A DNA stretch of 64,000 nucleotides from Yponomeuta sedellus (GCA_934045075.1 OW203738.1:8974868-9038867); one strand, 5' to 3'. Shown: positions 44,020-56,194, numbered from the stretch's first letter. The notes: a model not told the origin generated them from the sequence alone. Numbers and translations are program-made.

Positions 44020-44870
44020 GATATTTTCTGCGCGCGCCAGAGCTGTACCGAGAAAGGACAACATTGATATTTGTTCCGAGTTATTTAACAATGTCGGCAA
44101 TTTACGAAATAGACGTTATTACCGCCTGACTTGAACCTTAAATATTGCTTTATTTAGTTTGTTTTTTTTTGGAGTATATGTATGTAGGTACATTTATTTG
44201 TTACGATCTGTAGCCTAAACAGTTTGATGGATCTTAGCTTGAGAGGTGTCGTCCGCCCACTGCTGGGCATCAGCTTTTTCCTATACACGGCAACCGTTAT
44301 CCTTGTTCAGATTTATTGATGCCATTTTTATAGTCGATTTAATATTTACTAAAATTCCTACAATCACCATGTATAAGAGCTGTTGAATCAGTGTTCAGGC
44401 TCGCTTGGTGAACAAAACATGGCACGTCACGCTTCACGCTGACGACGGTCTGCACTGAACTTAGCTGCATGACTTTCAGATAAGAACGGCACACAGAACT
44501 AAGTATAAACCTAGGTTTGCTGCAGTGTCGAGGAGAATGGTTTTGGCAAGGACATACCACGCAAAAACCGAGTGAGTCGATCAAAATTCCTCATAAAAGC
44601 GAGGCGACGCACACACGAACGAAACATGTGTGTTCCTAGAAGGATTGCAGTGAGTGACGTTGAAAGTCACGCTCACATTCGCATGAATGAATAGTGCAAC
44701 AGTCCTAAGCTAAGCCTGCCAAGATAGCTACCAATTTATTGCCTCACTTTGGAAGCTAATACTGAGTATCTTCTAGTATCTTCTTTTTTAGTCACGAACT
44801 GTATCCCGCTGTGCCAAGCCCACCCCTTTGTATTGCCCTCCTTGTCCCTGGCCAACTCTTCCCACCTAGG
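44020..44870. other. unassigned stretch with a tiny RTE-tail scrap
   Basis: CCCACTGCTGGGCATCAGC at 44256-44274 looks like an inverted AQQW-type RTE tail. Nothing else was recognised. Confidence 0.35.
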
Positions 44871-44875
44871 CCATC

Positions 44876-44927
44876 GCCCAGCACCCAAAGTGACGATTTT
44901 TGCCCAACACCCAAAGTGACGATTTTT
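44876..44927 (+). repeat. 26-bp tandem duplication
   Basis: 44876-44901 and 44902-44927 differ by one base (CACCCAAAGTGACGATTTTT core). Confidence 0.85.
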
Positions 44928-44929
44928 GA

Positions 44930-46235
44930 CTGCACTTCTACCTAATAATAATTCTATGGGTTTCGGTGTGCCGCTGGCAACCTTAGCGATGCTCCATACG
45001 TCATGCTGCAGACAACCTCGCGCCGCTGTACGTTAGCCTTCAAGTTAACTTGCGATTGGGCTGTCACGCAGCGCGCCGTTGCGAAAGTTGACATCAGCGC
45101 ACGTGAGCCAACTGCAAAACGTTCCGTTTGTCGTTGCATTACGTCTTGGGTGTTTCAGTGCGACTCATTTTCATGGTGAATTGCGAGTGTTCATAATTCA
45201 CGTGGCACACTTATCGCGCATGCATATATTGGTAAACAATGGGCAGCGTTATGTGCGGAACTGATTGGTACAACGAGAGACCCTATGAGAAAGTCTCACA
45301 GAATACAGAATTGTGTAGATTGTAGTGTGCGGCGGGTGCCCCAAGGTTTTCTGTAGAATGCCTGAATGTTTTTACTAGGTGGTGTTCGACAAAATATTGC
45401 TGTTTTATGGAGTGTCAGCAAAGCCAAATTGATGGATGAGCCAAGAGGGGAATATATTCTCGGTGTTATCTGTGTAGACGTTATGAAATCCTTTTAAATG
45501 TAGGTTACCAGTGACGTGCTGCCCCCGCCAAAATTCTTAGCCAAACAACGTTAAAGTCTGTTTAAGGTAAAAGTTATATTTGTATTTTTCAAGTTCTATA
45601 AGTAAGATGGGTATTATTTATCGCACACCAGTAATTAACGGAGTTAAGGTACTTGATATCTAGTTCTCAGTTAGTATACAATCGGCGGTCTTATCGCTAA
45701 ACCCAATCTCTTCCGGACAACCTAGGACGAGCAGAACTGTAAGTTCTTGAGAGTACCCACTCTCCGGGTACTCAGGTAACTTGAAAAGTTAGTATGATAG
45801 TATAAACAGTTTTTATACAAGTTTGAATATTAGGAATAGAGCTGAGAGTGGAAATATTTTCGCCCCACATCACTTCGGCAAATTACTGTGTGGAGCTTCT
45901 AGAGTGTTTTTCTGGGCAGCACTTCCTTACCTAACCTACCCACGTTTACATTAGCCCACACAAATGGGTCTTAAATATTTAATGTCCGAAAAACCATTAG
46001 CAGCAAAAATTGCAGTTGGTATATACGCCGCAATATCAACAATTTTCTGCCCTCGTAAAACAATAGAATCTGCATGGTTAGACGATGATTAAGCTCAGTC
46101 TCAGTCCTTCCTATAACGACCGACTTGTCCTACATAGAATATGTCCATACACGCCAAACAAATGGGCGCACGACCACAAGGTTGCGGTGCGCTGGTCGCT
46201 GGTGTGGCACCATGCGTCAATTAATTAACGTGAGA
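44930..46235. other. unassigned stretch
   Basis: 44954-45264 is GC-richer with short frames on both strands. TTTCAGTGCGACTC near 45149 is initiator-like, but no gene could be linked to it. Confidence 0.3.
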
Positions 46236-46247
46236 TACTTAACAGAG

Positions 46248-46360
46248 AACCCAACCCGGACTTGGCCCCCGTGGTGGAGTATGGCCAAACCTTCCTGCGA
46301 TGCAGAAAGAGACCCGGGCCCCAGCAGTGGGGACATACAAGGGCTGCTGCCCTACCTACC
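46248..46360 (+). mobile_element. retroposon G with 12-bp TSD
   Basis: TACTTAACAGAG at 46236-46247 and 46361-46372 flanks 113 bp of the G 3' block with a (CTAC)n-like tail. The sequence after it (46373-46510) recurs after another G copy at 57128-57280. Confidence 0.8.
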
Positions 46361-46372
46361 TACTTAACAGAG

Positions 46373-46510
46373 CCCCAAACATCGATGAGAGACGCTGTAA
46401 ATACTGGACACCGAGAGAAAACAATAATAAGTTTAACATCTGCGTCTATAAAGACGGAAATGACAAATGAGTTTAATGATTACGATATTTGAAGAAATGT
46501 CAAGCTGTAA
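46373..46510 (+). repeat. repeat Z, copy 1
   Basis: CCCCAAACATCGATGAGAGACGCTG and the next 110 bp match 57128-57280 at nearly every base. It directly follows the G insertion. Confidence 0.8.
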
Positions 46511-46514
46511 TTTA

Positions 46515-48480
46515 TTTGTAATGGCTGTTTCGTAAAGTGCCGACATTGTTGGATGTCTCTCTAATGGCAAAGGAACTAATATCAAATGATGTCCTTCCTC
46601 GTCGGTACAAGAAAGCGTCCAGCTCTGGCGCGCGCTGCGAAGATCTATTAATCTTCGTCAAGCAACTTGATAGCCCCCAATGTCTGTAGGAATCGTGTTG
46701 CGGAATCTTATTAAATATCTACTTCTTACTTCACGGATATTGTTTGCCACTCATTGTTATAATTACCCATTAATATTATGTTCTGTCAGTGTTCAGCACT
46801 GCGAGCTGTTGATTAATTGTAGATCATAATATTAGAATACGGTGTCAAGTTTTTGTTGCTAAAACCAGCGTTTCCAAGGAACAAAAAACGTTCGTAGGTG
46901 GATTATAAAATCGGACTATAGCTTAGTAATACTTACTTCGCCACAATTATAGCAAAATCTAGTCGAACAAGACTCAGTTTTTTTTGTTACTGCAATTGTT
47001 TAGTTGTACAACAATTATGGCAGAGCAAGTGTTCTAATTTAACAAAGAACGTCTTGAAAACGTAAAAGAGTGTAAAAATTTATGACCGTCAAGACGGAAA
47101 TGCTTGAAACGGACCGTAATCTTTCCACTGAAGTATCTTTCTCCCAATACTGTGAAAGTCCACTATTAAACTACATACATACAGAGATAACGATCAAGGC
47201 TTAGCTAGATAGAATGTCTTGGGCCAGCTAAGTGTTGAACTGACGTTGGTTCAAGGCCGTCAGGTGAATGCCACTAGGCGTGTTTTTTTCAAATCATCAA
47301 AGCAGTCTTACGTGGTGACTAGCCTTCTCGAAGGCGGATGAAGAGCCATTTAACTATAATGCAGACGCTCGTTAATACATCACGGATACTGTTTTGAATT
47401 CTGCATCGCTGAGTGTGAATGGCTGCACTTGAGCCATAAGTGTTTATATCAAGAGGAATGTAGTTTATGCTAGATTGTTCGAGAACTTATGATTATTCCT
47501 TCTTACATAAATTACAAAAAGGAAAGGAAATTCGTGTTTTGAAAATTTTATCGCACATCAGTGCAACATTTTAAAAGGATGTTTCAGACAGATAGTCTTT
47601 TACAGCATACCTTTTAGGGGAAGAGAAAAATAAGAAGAGCGTAGAATTCTCGGCGAAAGATAACAAGTTACACCTGCGGGGAGCCGGTGTAACTGGCCAA
47701 CTATAACTAGGTAAAAGCGTAAAACCTTTGTTCTCCGGCCCCCGCAAGCCAGCGAAAAATTATCTCACTTTTGGCTTTTTTGCTGGCACGGTCGGACAGT
47801 CGTAACTCGGGAGTCTGAGCTCAGGTAGATAGACCGTAGTGTCGGTGTGTCTGACAGAAAAGGTTGTAAAAGCAAACTCGCAATTTGCGAATTTGAGCTT
47901 CGACCTTCCTTCGTTCGAAAAAACGGAAAGGATTTTTAGAGATCTCGATTGGCCGTGTTGAAAGAGCCTTCAGGCGTTTAGAATCAGATATCTGTAGGGT
48001 GGACACCCACGGTTGTGCGAATCGATATATTGCGAACTCGCATGTGGTGCGTGCTGGCGGAAATTCGTGGTAGCGCGGAGGCGTGCGGACAGGTGCGTCC
48101 TATTCGCCGCGAGACTAACTTTATCGCAAAGGTTCGGACGTGTAAAAACACTTAATAGTAGGTAGAGGCTAGGTCACAATTAAAAAAAGCCACGCCCGGA
48201 GGTTTCATAATTATCCCTTATCGCGTTTTTTTTATTTGTCTAGAGATTACATCAGTATGGAAGATATTTATTATTATTATTAAAACTCAATAAATTGCAT
48301 AAAAATTTTGCACATAGGCGAGCTTAATGCTACTTAGCATTATCTACCAGCTAACCTAAGTTTTGGAGACAAGATTAGCAGGCTATTATATGAGTTGGAA
48401 AAAGTTTTCTTACCATTAATAAAATGAAGAAAAAACCATATAAAAATCTTACGCAAGTAAGACAAGTGTTCAATTTAACA
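46515..48480. other. unassigned stretch
   Basis: About 2 kb without recognised elements. 48000-48110 is richer in GC. Confidence 0.35.
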
Positions 48481-48487
48481 TGTCGTC

Positions 48488-48542
48488 GATATCAACCCTT
48501 GTATGTGTCTACTGTTGGGGCACGGGTCTCTTTCTGCATTCT
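48488..48542 (-). mobile_element. retroposon G fragment
   Basis: ATCAACCCTTGTATGTGTCT and GGGGCACGGGTCTCTTTCTG are the inverted G 3' end. Confidence 0.6.
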
Positions 48543-48544
48543 TT

Positions 48545-49580
48545 TAATATGTATTGAAGTATAATAAATTTGTATATTTTAATTGGTTATCGTAATTACG
48601 TATTATACAAGTAATCAAGGTAAGTAGCACGATTATCGGGACCCGGAGCTCGTTCATGCACTATTTAAACGATTCGAACGACTCTGGACAGAACGAACCC
48701 GGAGTTGGCCTTAGTAGCGGTTCGGTGCGGTGCGTGGCAGTCCGTGCTCCACCGCCTCTGTGCGTGATTCCGCGCTCAAGATCGCGCGCTCGCGTGAGTC
48801 AATACGAGTGTGGGAAACCAGCTTACCACGGTTTAACAGCTGAAGGTTACTTGAAATATTGTTAGAAACTCTAAACTTATTCGCTTGATTCAAATTCCGC
48901 CGGTTGCTGCAGCTTGATGTTTTTGGGGTACTTTGTCGTTTGTCCTTGGGTCGCATTGGCGAATGTACATAGAAATTACCACATTATATCTGCCTGTGGT
49001 TTATAATACAAAAGGCAGAGCTAATCGGCACTAGCTGGCATGAATTGAAGGCTGCCGCGAACCAACGTCAGGAGTGGTAATCTATGGTCGAGGCCCTATG
49101 CTCCCTTAGGAGTTAAAGGACAGACGAATTCCCATTTCATTCGCACGACATCTCATCACACTCTCGCACATTCTTCCTCCTCTCTACATGTCGAAACCAT
49201 TTTTATTAAGAAGTAAAATAGATCCTTTACTGTCATTTCAAACAATTTAAGACCATTTTATTATCTATTTTGGTTATTCTATCACTCAAAATCACTTTAC
49301 TACCACGAGATTTAACCAATCTACTCATATGTAACTGAATTTTCTTACACAGGGGGCAGCATTCCATAACCCAGAGAGCTAAAGTTGTCAGTATTGATTC
49401 GTGATTGGTTATTCGGCTCCATGCCTTTAACACAAGAATGATTTCAGCATTATTAATCAGCTGTGGAGTGCAGCCGCGTGTGGTACCAGACAGAAGTTTT
49501 CGCTAACTTCTTGCAGAAAAAAATACTCATTGGTGAGGCCACGTTAATAGACAATTAATCGTGATAAATATTTTCCTCAC
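48545..49580. other. unassigned stretch with a CpG-rich patch
   Basis: 48690-48800 is CpG-rich (GGTTCGGTGCGGTGCGTGGC) and could be a small promoter-like patch. No transcript evidence is possible here. Confidence 0.25.
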
Positions 49581-49584
49581 AATG

Positions 49585-49698
49585 TATCGTTTTCAACCCT
49601 TGTATGTCCCCAGTGCTGGGGCACGAGTCTCTTCCTGCATCGCAGGAAGGTTAGGCCTCCTCCACCACGGGGGCCAAGTCCGGGTTGGTGGAGGATTG
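49585..49698 (-). mobile_element. retroposon G, 5'-truncated copy
   Basis: Inverted 3' block from TTTTCAACCCTTGTATGTCC to GGTTGGTGGAGGATTGTAAG. TSD not found. Confidence 0.7.
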
Positions 49699-49971
49699 TA
49701 AGTTATTTATTAGAAAACATTTAGAATGAAGTGAAAAATTAAATAATAATATAATTTAAGCATTAAGTACTTGATTCCTTGCTGTTTTTCAGACCTGTAA
49801 GGCGCCGGTCACGCAGAAAGGATGTGGTGACGATGGCGCGAAAGCATCCCTATGTGTGTGACCCACGCTTCAACCCTGAACATATATTTTACATTTTTTC
49901 TGACATTTTCTTTGTCCTTTGTCCAAATTTTCATTAGCGTTAGATAGTATTTGTGACACAAATACAATGCA

Positions 49972-50040
49972 TGGTGCTTGTGGGATTTTTGGCGGAATTT
50001 AGCAAAGTAATTTTCACATTTTAATGCTATTATGGATTTC
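49972..50040 (+). repeat. fragment shared with the 55.7-kb foldback
   Basis: GCATGGTGCTTGTGGGATTT and the following bases to TTTTAATGCTATTATGG match 55941-56007 inside the foldback at 55731-56110. Confidence 0.65.
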
Positions 50041-50044
50041 GGCA

Positions 50045-50790
50045 AAGTAACGCCTGATACCATACAATATCTGATACATTTTTTACTTGTATGTTATGAA
50101 TAAATGTCAATCAAAGCAATAAATTTCTTATTGAGATAAGTCATTCAATCTTATACTGACTTTATGTTTATGATCTTAAGTAACTTCAAAGATGTATCCT
50201 TATATTGGTAATTGAATAAATATTTCCTTTACTTGACAAGTAGTAGGTGTAAAAGACTTATCTCTTTGAGAGTGTCACTATAGCTAGATACATTTACTTA
50301 CTATTATACACCTGTGATAGAAATACATTGTAGTTGCTTATAAGTACCTGAAAAGGAAAACCACATGTTATATACTAATATTATTAATTACATGTACATT
50401 GTAGAAGTATGTCACCAAGATCATTGTCATCTTTTGTTATTGTATAATAAATGATTACAACTTCCACACAACACAATCACTTGTTGTAGTGTCAAAATAG
50501 AATGGCCAGTGCTATAAAATAACAATAAAGAAAAAATCTACCTATGTAAAGAATTTATTATTATATCATTCATTGCACAAAACACATTGTAGTTGTTTGG
50601 TACACAGGCATACTGAATGCTAAGAATTTACATTCTGTTTGCTGAATGTCAATGCAGAGTGTCTGCTGTCCGCTGCCCTCAGGCCATAGTGTAGCAGAGA
50701 AAAAGAAATGTGGAAACACTAACACCCGTCTGCTGAATCTGAGGAGGAGGCAGTTCTGAGAGACCACTGGTCAATAAATAGAGTTTAATT
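50045..50790. other. mostly unassigned
   Basis: 50456-50500 (CAACTTCCACACAACACAAT) looks like a decayed inverted group C SINE tail. An open frame at 50570-50767 (minus) has no domain. Confidence 0.3.
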
Positions 50791-50796
50791 TAGTTA

Positions 50797-50872
50797 GACA
50801 TGAGATTTTGCGCACTTAAGCCTCATAGATGGGCCAGCAAGCGCTGAGTTAACACTTCAGACACATGCAATT
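50797..50872 (-). mobile_element. SINE group D fragment
   Basis: GACATGAGATTTTGCGCACTT...GCAAGCGCTGAGTTAACACT matches 13938-14015. Confidence 0.5.
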
Positions 50873-50875
50873 TAC

Positions 50876-51020
50876 TTAAGCCAGATGTCGCTGCCTGTAC
50901 GTAATACAGAGAATAGTGTAAAGAGGTTCGAAATTTCACTGATGCCGGTGAGTCGCCCATTAGCTCAGTTGGAAAGAGCGCTGAATTTTTAGCCTCATAT
51001 ATAGGTTTTTAAATTCATCA
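50876..51020 (+). mobile_element. SINE group B with internal deletion
   Basis: AGCCAGATGTCGCTGCCTGT, then GCCCATTAGCTCAGTTGGAA (tRNA-like A box), then a jump to AATTTTTAGCCTC. The anticodon and T arms present at 55440-55520 are missing. Confidence 0.65.
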
Positions 51021-51227
51021 CAATAAATTATGAATTGTAGTTTGATGGAACTCTGGCAATGTTTATGATTATTTTAATAAACAGTATAATTTATAATAAT
51101 AATAAAGAGTATTATGTAATAAATGTGATGTAGTATGAAATCAAGTCAGTCATATTATAATATGGAAGGTGTTGTTGTATTGCACTCTCAGAAAGTAATA
51201 AATCTGTGGTAAACATTTTCCTTGTAT

Positions 51228-51413
51228 ATAGATAGATAGATAGAGAACACTTTATGGTACATAAAAAAGGAAAGTACACAGATATTTCTTAACCCATGAG
51301 TACAGACTGATCTCTTCCAGACAACCTTTGGATGGACTGGAGCAATTTATTGGAGAAGGAAGTAGATGTACAAATAAATCAAAATATTTCAGATACATTT
51401 GAATAAAACATAG

Positions 51414-51415
<2 letters not shown>
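51228..51415 (-). mobile_element. CR1-like 3' end
   Basis: Inverted copy of 1930-2125: tail (TAGA)n, CAGACAACCTTTGGATGGAC and ATCAAAATATTTCAGATACA. It lacks the GATAAGGCCGCC block. Confidence 0.7.

Positions 51416-51494
<79 letters not shown>
51416..51494. repeat. (TA)n microsatellite
   Basis: 79 bp of uninterrupted AT/TA dinucleotide, adjoining the CR1-like end. Confidence 0.95.
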
Positions 51495-51496
<2 letters not shown>

Positions 51497-51499
<3 letters not shown>

Positions 51500-53200
51500 C
51501 CTAAATTCAAGAGTCTCATTTAGGCCTTGTATAAAGGCCTGCACAGATGCGGTGCGGTCATTTGTTCCCCTGAAATTGAGTGAAGCGTACGCTATGGAAG
51601 CAATTATTCTGAGATTATGTTGTGTTTTAATTTACATGAAGTTGTAAAAGAAAAGGCGTTTTAAAAGAAAACACCGAACTTTAGTCCAGTCCGGTCTCTT
51701 GATGGTAACTTGAGGGATTTTTTGTATGTGGTACTTTTAGACCTTCGTGTGCGTTATTCAATACAAGTTATAAGAGATCTATATTGACGAACAAAAAAGT
51801 CCCCGGGGGATAGTGCCTTGCTTTATGACTCAAATTGGATAGGTTAACAACACAAAGACTGTAAACTTCGTAGATTTTAAAGAAGGAATCGGAGGCTTAT
51901 GGATGACCTCTGGAGAATGAGCTATTCTTCAACAGCGAAGATTTGTACGATTTCTTTTCGTATTTACCGCTTACGAAGGACTATTGGGCAAAGTTGAAGG
52001 GCCACAGCTAAAACTGTGGCAAGCGTTACTAGCGTTAGCATGCGATAATCGATTTTCAATTCCTCTATCAGGCAAAACTCGCTAAGGCGTCAGTAGTTCG
52101 AAACAATGAAATATTTTTTACCTTCTTTTTCGTGACTCCACGGTGCCGCTTTAGGTTCCCAACGCTGAGTACAGTTATCCACAGCACTTATCATCACAAT
52201 AATATAAATATTGATTTAACTATTTCTACCATTGAACAAGAAATTAAAACAATTATTTTCAACAACATAAAATTCACAAGCAGGATAATACAAGCAAGGG
52301 TCCGGACATCACACAAAACAAACCAAACCAATAAAAAAAGAAGGAAAAAATACGACGCGCATGCGTTCACAATTCCAACCAATCCAAACGACTCGACTAA
52401 CACTGTCGATAAAACAGCACTGGAACAACTTTGATAGTGAATAGTGCTGTTATATTCTTTATTTTAATCGATCGACCAAGATTAGTCAGTTACACGGCGG
52501 CGCGTTGGCTCTTAAAATAACGTAATGTCAAGCTTGGCAAGAACAATACAAATGTAAATGCACTTAAATAATGGTTTCCAACAATGGGCGTTGTCCAAAA
52601 TAATTAAATAACTATCAATAATACTATATAGGTCCGTAAACATCATGGCACAATAATTATGAATTACACATAATACAGCACAGGCTCTTAAAAGTACCTA
52701 TTGTCTCAAAAAAACCAGAACTTCATTCTTTTAGTACAATGCCCATTCAGATAAAGTACATCTTTTACTTAAGCACAATGTACTAAAGGTACATAAGTGT
52801 CAATCAGTCTTTTAAATACTATCAACTGTTTAAATGATTTGTGAATCCGAAAAGACAAAGAAGTGGTTAGGGAGAAACTCATAGAAGTTCTGCCAGAAAA
52901 ATAACTTAATAAATATAGTGTTACAGAAAATGAAGCAGAGGGGGTTTTGGCAAATCTCTGCAATATTTTATCAAAGAAACGCTGATATTGTAGGATATCA
53001 GAAGTTGATCATGTTTAATAATTTTTTTAAGCAAATATTGTAAATTATTATGTATGTTTCGATTACACTATCGTGTTGATAGTTGGTTCATGAACAGATT
53101 ATATCGAGCAAATTGAATCCCATAGTCATCTTGATTTTTTCTCAATAAAATGTTTTTTCCAACTGAGTAAGCAAAGTTGGAAGTGATTTTTGTAAAAAAA
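51497..53200. other. unassigned stretch
   Basis: A 100-codon frame (52132-52434) is lysine- and asparagine-rich, lacks a domain and is mirrored by a minus frame. Confidence 0.35.
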
Positions 53201-53204
53201 TTAG

Positions 53205-53290
53205 TGGCGGGGGGGTAATGCACATAATCCCCACGCTGGGCATGCGGGTTGGGGATCGCAGTCTGGCGTAGTAGTTAAAGAATAGTGCGA
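53205..53290 (-). mobile_element. retroposon E, old fragment
   Basis: GGGGGGGTAATGCACATAATCCCCACGCTGGGCATGCGGGTT-type sequence matches 29830-29880. No TSD seen. Confidence 0.55.
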
Positions 53291-53294
53291 ACGA

Positions 53295-53935
53295 ATAGAA
53301 TTAATTCATCCAAACCCTATACTTTATATACTAGAGCATACGAGCTGGAAAACTGTGTTGTGATTAGGTCACCTATAATTTACACGCACCAAATCCCAGA
53401 GCGATTACAATTGCGATTGGAATCACTCAGATTTACACAGTCTGTGTTCAGATGTAGAATAGAGCAAGATATCAAGTGATATATTTTATAGCCGTTTTTC
53501 GACCTTTAAAAATAAACTTGTATTGATTCCCAAATCGTCGTCCAAATACGTCAACAAATGTGATGAGTCGTGCGACCCCGGCACGTGTCAAAGTGATAGT
53601 AGTTGTTTTGCTATGAATTGAAAAAGAGATTTTAAACAAAACTGACATTTGAGAAATAAATAGTACCTTTGAGAAATAATTTTTTTTCGTCATGCAAAGA
53701 ACATTAAGAATAAATTGTAAAAAAAAGCTATAGTCTAGAAGAAAAGGGTCTAGGTACTAATCACACTAAGTAAATTCAGTCTTAAGCGTTTTAAATTTAA
53801 CCCTGTGCTCATTGATATGATCCATTTTCTGAAGATTTCTCAAATCGGGCATCGAGCTTAAAATACTAAAATCGATGAACTCGATTTTAATTCTAATTAA
53901 GCTACAACACTAGTCGGTAAAGACGTGCTATTTTA
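53295..53935. other. unassigned stretch
   Basis: No recognised element or domain. Confidence 0.3.
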
Positions 53936-53939
53936 TCAA

Positions 53940-54205
53940 CTCCACCTAGCGGCCACTTAAAGCTTTTAGCTATTTGGGTGGCTTGGGCAATAATTGGTTT
54001 AACCAATCACCACAAGGTGGCGTATAAAAAAATAGTTTGTAGTAAATAAAGTAATGTTGTTCAAACTGGTGTATAGGCATTTTTACTCATTCTTCAATGC
54101 ACGAATTTTAATTACCTAAATTTCTATAGCAACATAAAATAATAAATATATATTTTTAACGTGACTTATCTAGTCGTTGTAGTAGAAATAAATAGATGGC
54201 GCTGT
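53940..54205. promoter_or_regulatory. cluster of CTCF-like motifs
   Basis: CCACAAGGTGGCG at 54010-54022 fits the CTCF core. CTCCACCTAGCGGCC at about 53940 (inverted CCGCTAGGTGGAG) and AGATGGCGC at about 54194 are partial matches. Motif evidence only. Confidence 0.3.
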
Positions 54206-54308
54206 AGAGCAAATACGTAAAAGAATTTTACAAATAAAACGCGATTGCTAAAAAGTCAAGGTCTAATAATTTTTTTAACCTTTCGACATTACTCTATCCA
54301 TCCTCTCA

Positions 54309-54354
54309 TAAACTTAATCAAAATAACTGAACTCAGTTATTTTGATTAAGTTTA
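54309..54354. repeat. perfect 22-bp-arm palindrome
   Basis: 54309-54330 and 54333-54354 are exact reverse complements around two bases. It lies just upstream of the RTE fragment. Confidence 0.9.
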
Positions 54355-54419
54355 GAGTGCAGTCCGTGTTGCACACTCTATTAATTCCCCGGATATTACG
54401 GATATTAATTAATGTAATT

Positions 54420-54807
54420 ACATGGACGCTGACCAAGCAAAATATACACAAAATAAAATTTGCACAAAGAGCGATGGAACGCGCCATGCTGGGCATATCG
54501 CTTGTGGACCGCTTACCCAACGTAGAAATTCGTCGAAGAACCAAGGTGGAAGACGTTGGTAAGCGGATCACAGAGTTAAAGTGGAGATGGGCGGGACACT
54601 TGGCTAGAAAGGGAAGACGGCCGGTGGACCAGAGCAGTATCGGAGTGGTGGCGGGAGGGAAGGACGTTGGTAGGCAGACCACCGACACGATGGTCAGATG
54701 ACATCGTGAGGGTCGCGGGTCAGAGATGGATCAGATTAGCACAGGACCGTGAGGAATGGCGCAATAAAAAGGAGGCCTATGTCCAGCAGTGGGTTGATGT
54801 GGGCTGA
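54420..54807 (+). pseudogene. RTE-type ORF2 C-terminal region, frameshifted
   Basis: The first frame (from 54420) reads TWTLTKQNIHKIKFAQRAME, RAMLGISLVDRLPNVEIRRR, TKVEDVGKRITELKWRWAGH, then LARKGRRP. Between about 54650 and 54673 the frame shifts, and continues GRPPTRWSDDIVRVAGQRWI through EAYVQQWVDVG to a TGA at 54805-54807. These are the conserved last ~130 residues of RTE-like ORF2 (after the RT domain). 5'-truncated and disabled. The tail TTATAGATAGATAG follows directly. Confidence 0.85.
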
Positions 54808-54809
54808 TT

Positions 54810-55420
54810 ATAGATAGATAGTTTTTTTATAATATCACGGCTACTCTGTGCCCTGCTCGCTGTAGCACCAGAGTGTGATGTGTGGGATTGAAAGGGTAGT
54901 GCTCTGATATAGGTAATATTCTAACGCTTTGGTTTAATTTAACTGTTATGTTACAATATAAATGTAAATTAAATAAATAAATATTCCTTTTAATTTTGTC
55001 TTAAAAAAATATGTTTAAGAAAATGCAACATTTTCTCATCTAAAAAAAAACAACACTATTTTCACACTGTATACTTCACACGTGGTCCCATACAAGTTCA
55101 AGGTCTGAGGAGTGATGATGAAATCCTGGAGAAATCGATTGAACTCTTCTAAGCTCTAACTACACACTTGACGCTTTTAGTTTGTTCTTTATAGCGACTT
55201 GTGTACCTACCTATTTGCTTTCGGAAAACAGGATTTTGCGGAATCATAGTGATATTCACAAAAAAATTAAAATCGTCTTTAAGACTACAGCACTACTATA
55301 CAGAAATAATTTAAACGAATATGGCCTTTAAATTCGATGTAGCCCTACTCGTAGTTAGTTACTGTAGAAATATGTTTTGAATTGACTGTCGAATTGAAAT
55401 TGAAACTAATTTTAAAAACC
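54810..55420. other. unassigned stretch
   Basis: No recognised element or domain beyond an AATAAATAAATA-type run near 54975. Confidence 0.3.
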
Positions 55421-55423
55421 TAT

Positions 55424-55545
55424 TTAGAGGCTAAAAATTCCACCCATACCGGGACTCGAACCCGCGACCTCTGGCTATCCGTGCCAGCACTCTTTCCAAC
55501 TGAGCTAATGGGTGACTCACCGGCATCATTGAAATTTCGAACCTC
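55424..55545 (-). mobile_element. SINE group B, intact tRNA-like head
   Basis: On the minus strand CACCCATTAGCTCAGTTGGA opens a cloverleaf-like head: acceptor CACCCAT/ATGGGTG, anticodon stem CTGGC/GCCAG with loop ACGGATA, and B box GGTTCGAGTCC. GCCTCTAAATAGG follows. Position 33 of the loop is C instead of U, so it is not a working tRNA gene. Confidence 0.75.
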
Positions 55546-55730
55546 TTTACAACTACTTTTAACTATTTTCTTATCTTTAAAACTAGTTGTCAAATTTTGA
55601 CATTCTATCGTCACAATACTTGTGACTCGTGCCATAGTACTACCCGGGTATGTCTTGGGCGGGCACGGGACCCGTAGGAAAAGGTAGATGAGTATCTAAG
55701 TGCCGACAAGACCTACATCAACAACCTTTA

Positions 55731-56110
55731 AGTCGGCTTCTCAGTATGGGATGTAATATAATATATTATTTTATTACATCTTGAGATATAATAAGTTATC
55801 GCTCGTCATACATTTTGTACGAGAACGTTGACACTTTGCTAGAGGCGAAACGCGTCGCGTGTTTTCTCGCACAAGTATTGGTGTCGGTGGTGGTGTGTTC
55901 GTGTCTTGCTTCTGCTTGAAAAAGTGGCATTAACTAACCGCATGGTGCTTGTGGTATTTTTGGCGGAATTTGGCAAAGTAATTTTAACTTTTTAATGCTA
56001 CTGTGCTATAATAATATTATAGCTATACTAAATGTATGACGAGCGATAAATTATTATATCTCAAGATGTAATATATATATTATAATACATCCGATAGTGA
56101 GAAGCCGGCT
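55731..56110. mobile_element. 380-bp foldback element with TTA flanks
   Basis: Arms of about 80 bp: AGTCGGCTTCTCAGTATGGG...GATATAATAA...CGCTCGTCATACATTT on the left is mirrored from 56030 to 56110. TTA at 55728-55730 and 56111-56113 may be a 3-bp TSD, as in PIF/Harbinger elements. No transposase. The interior shares 65 bp with 49972-50040. Confidence 0.7.
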
Positions 56111-56194
56111 TTACAGTTGCAAAGTTACCCCTGACGTAATTGAGGGTGGACACGGGTGGACTGATGTTGTTGTACTGGATATTGATGTTCTATT

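Noticed and set aside
51416..51494. (TA)n tract as a replication or regulatory signal
   Set aside because: A simple dinucleotide run next to a retroelement end is sufficient explanation.
52132..52434. 100-codon Lys/Asn-rich frame as a small protein gene
   Set aside because: Composition follows the local AT bias, and a 69-codon frame opens on the opposite strand.
55440..55520. Functional tRNA gene on the minus strand
   Set aside because: The same sequence is repeated with a SINE body and tail, and the anticodon loop has C where U33 is required.
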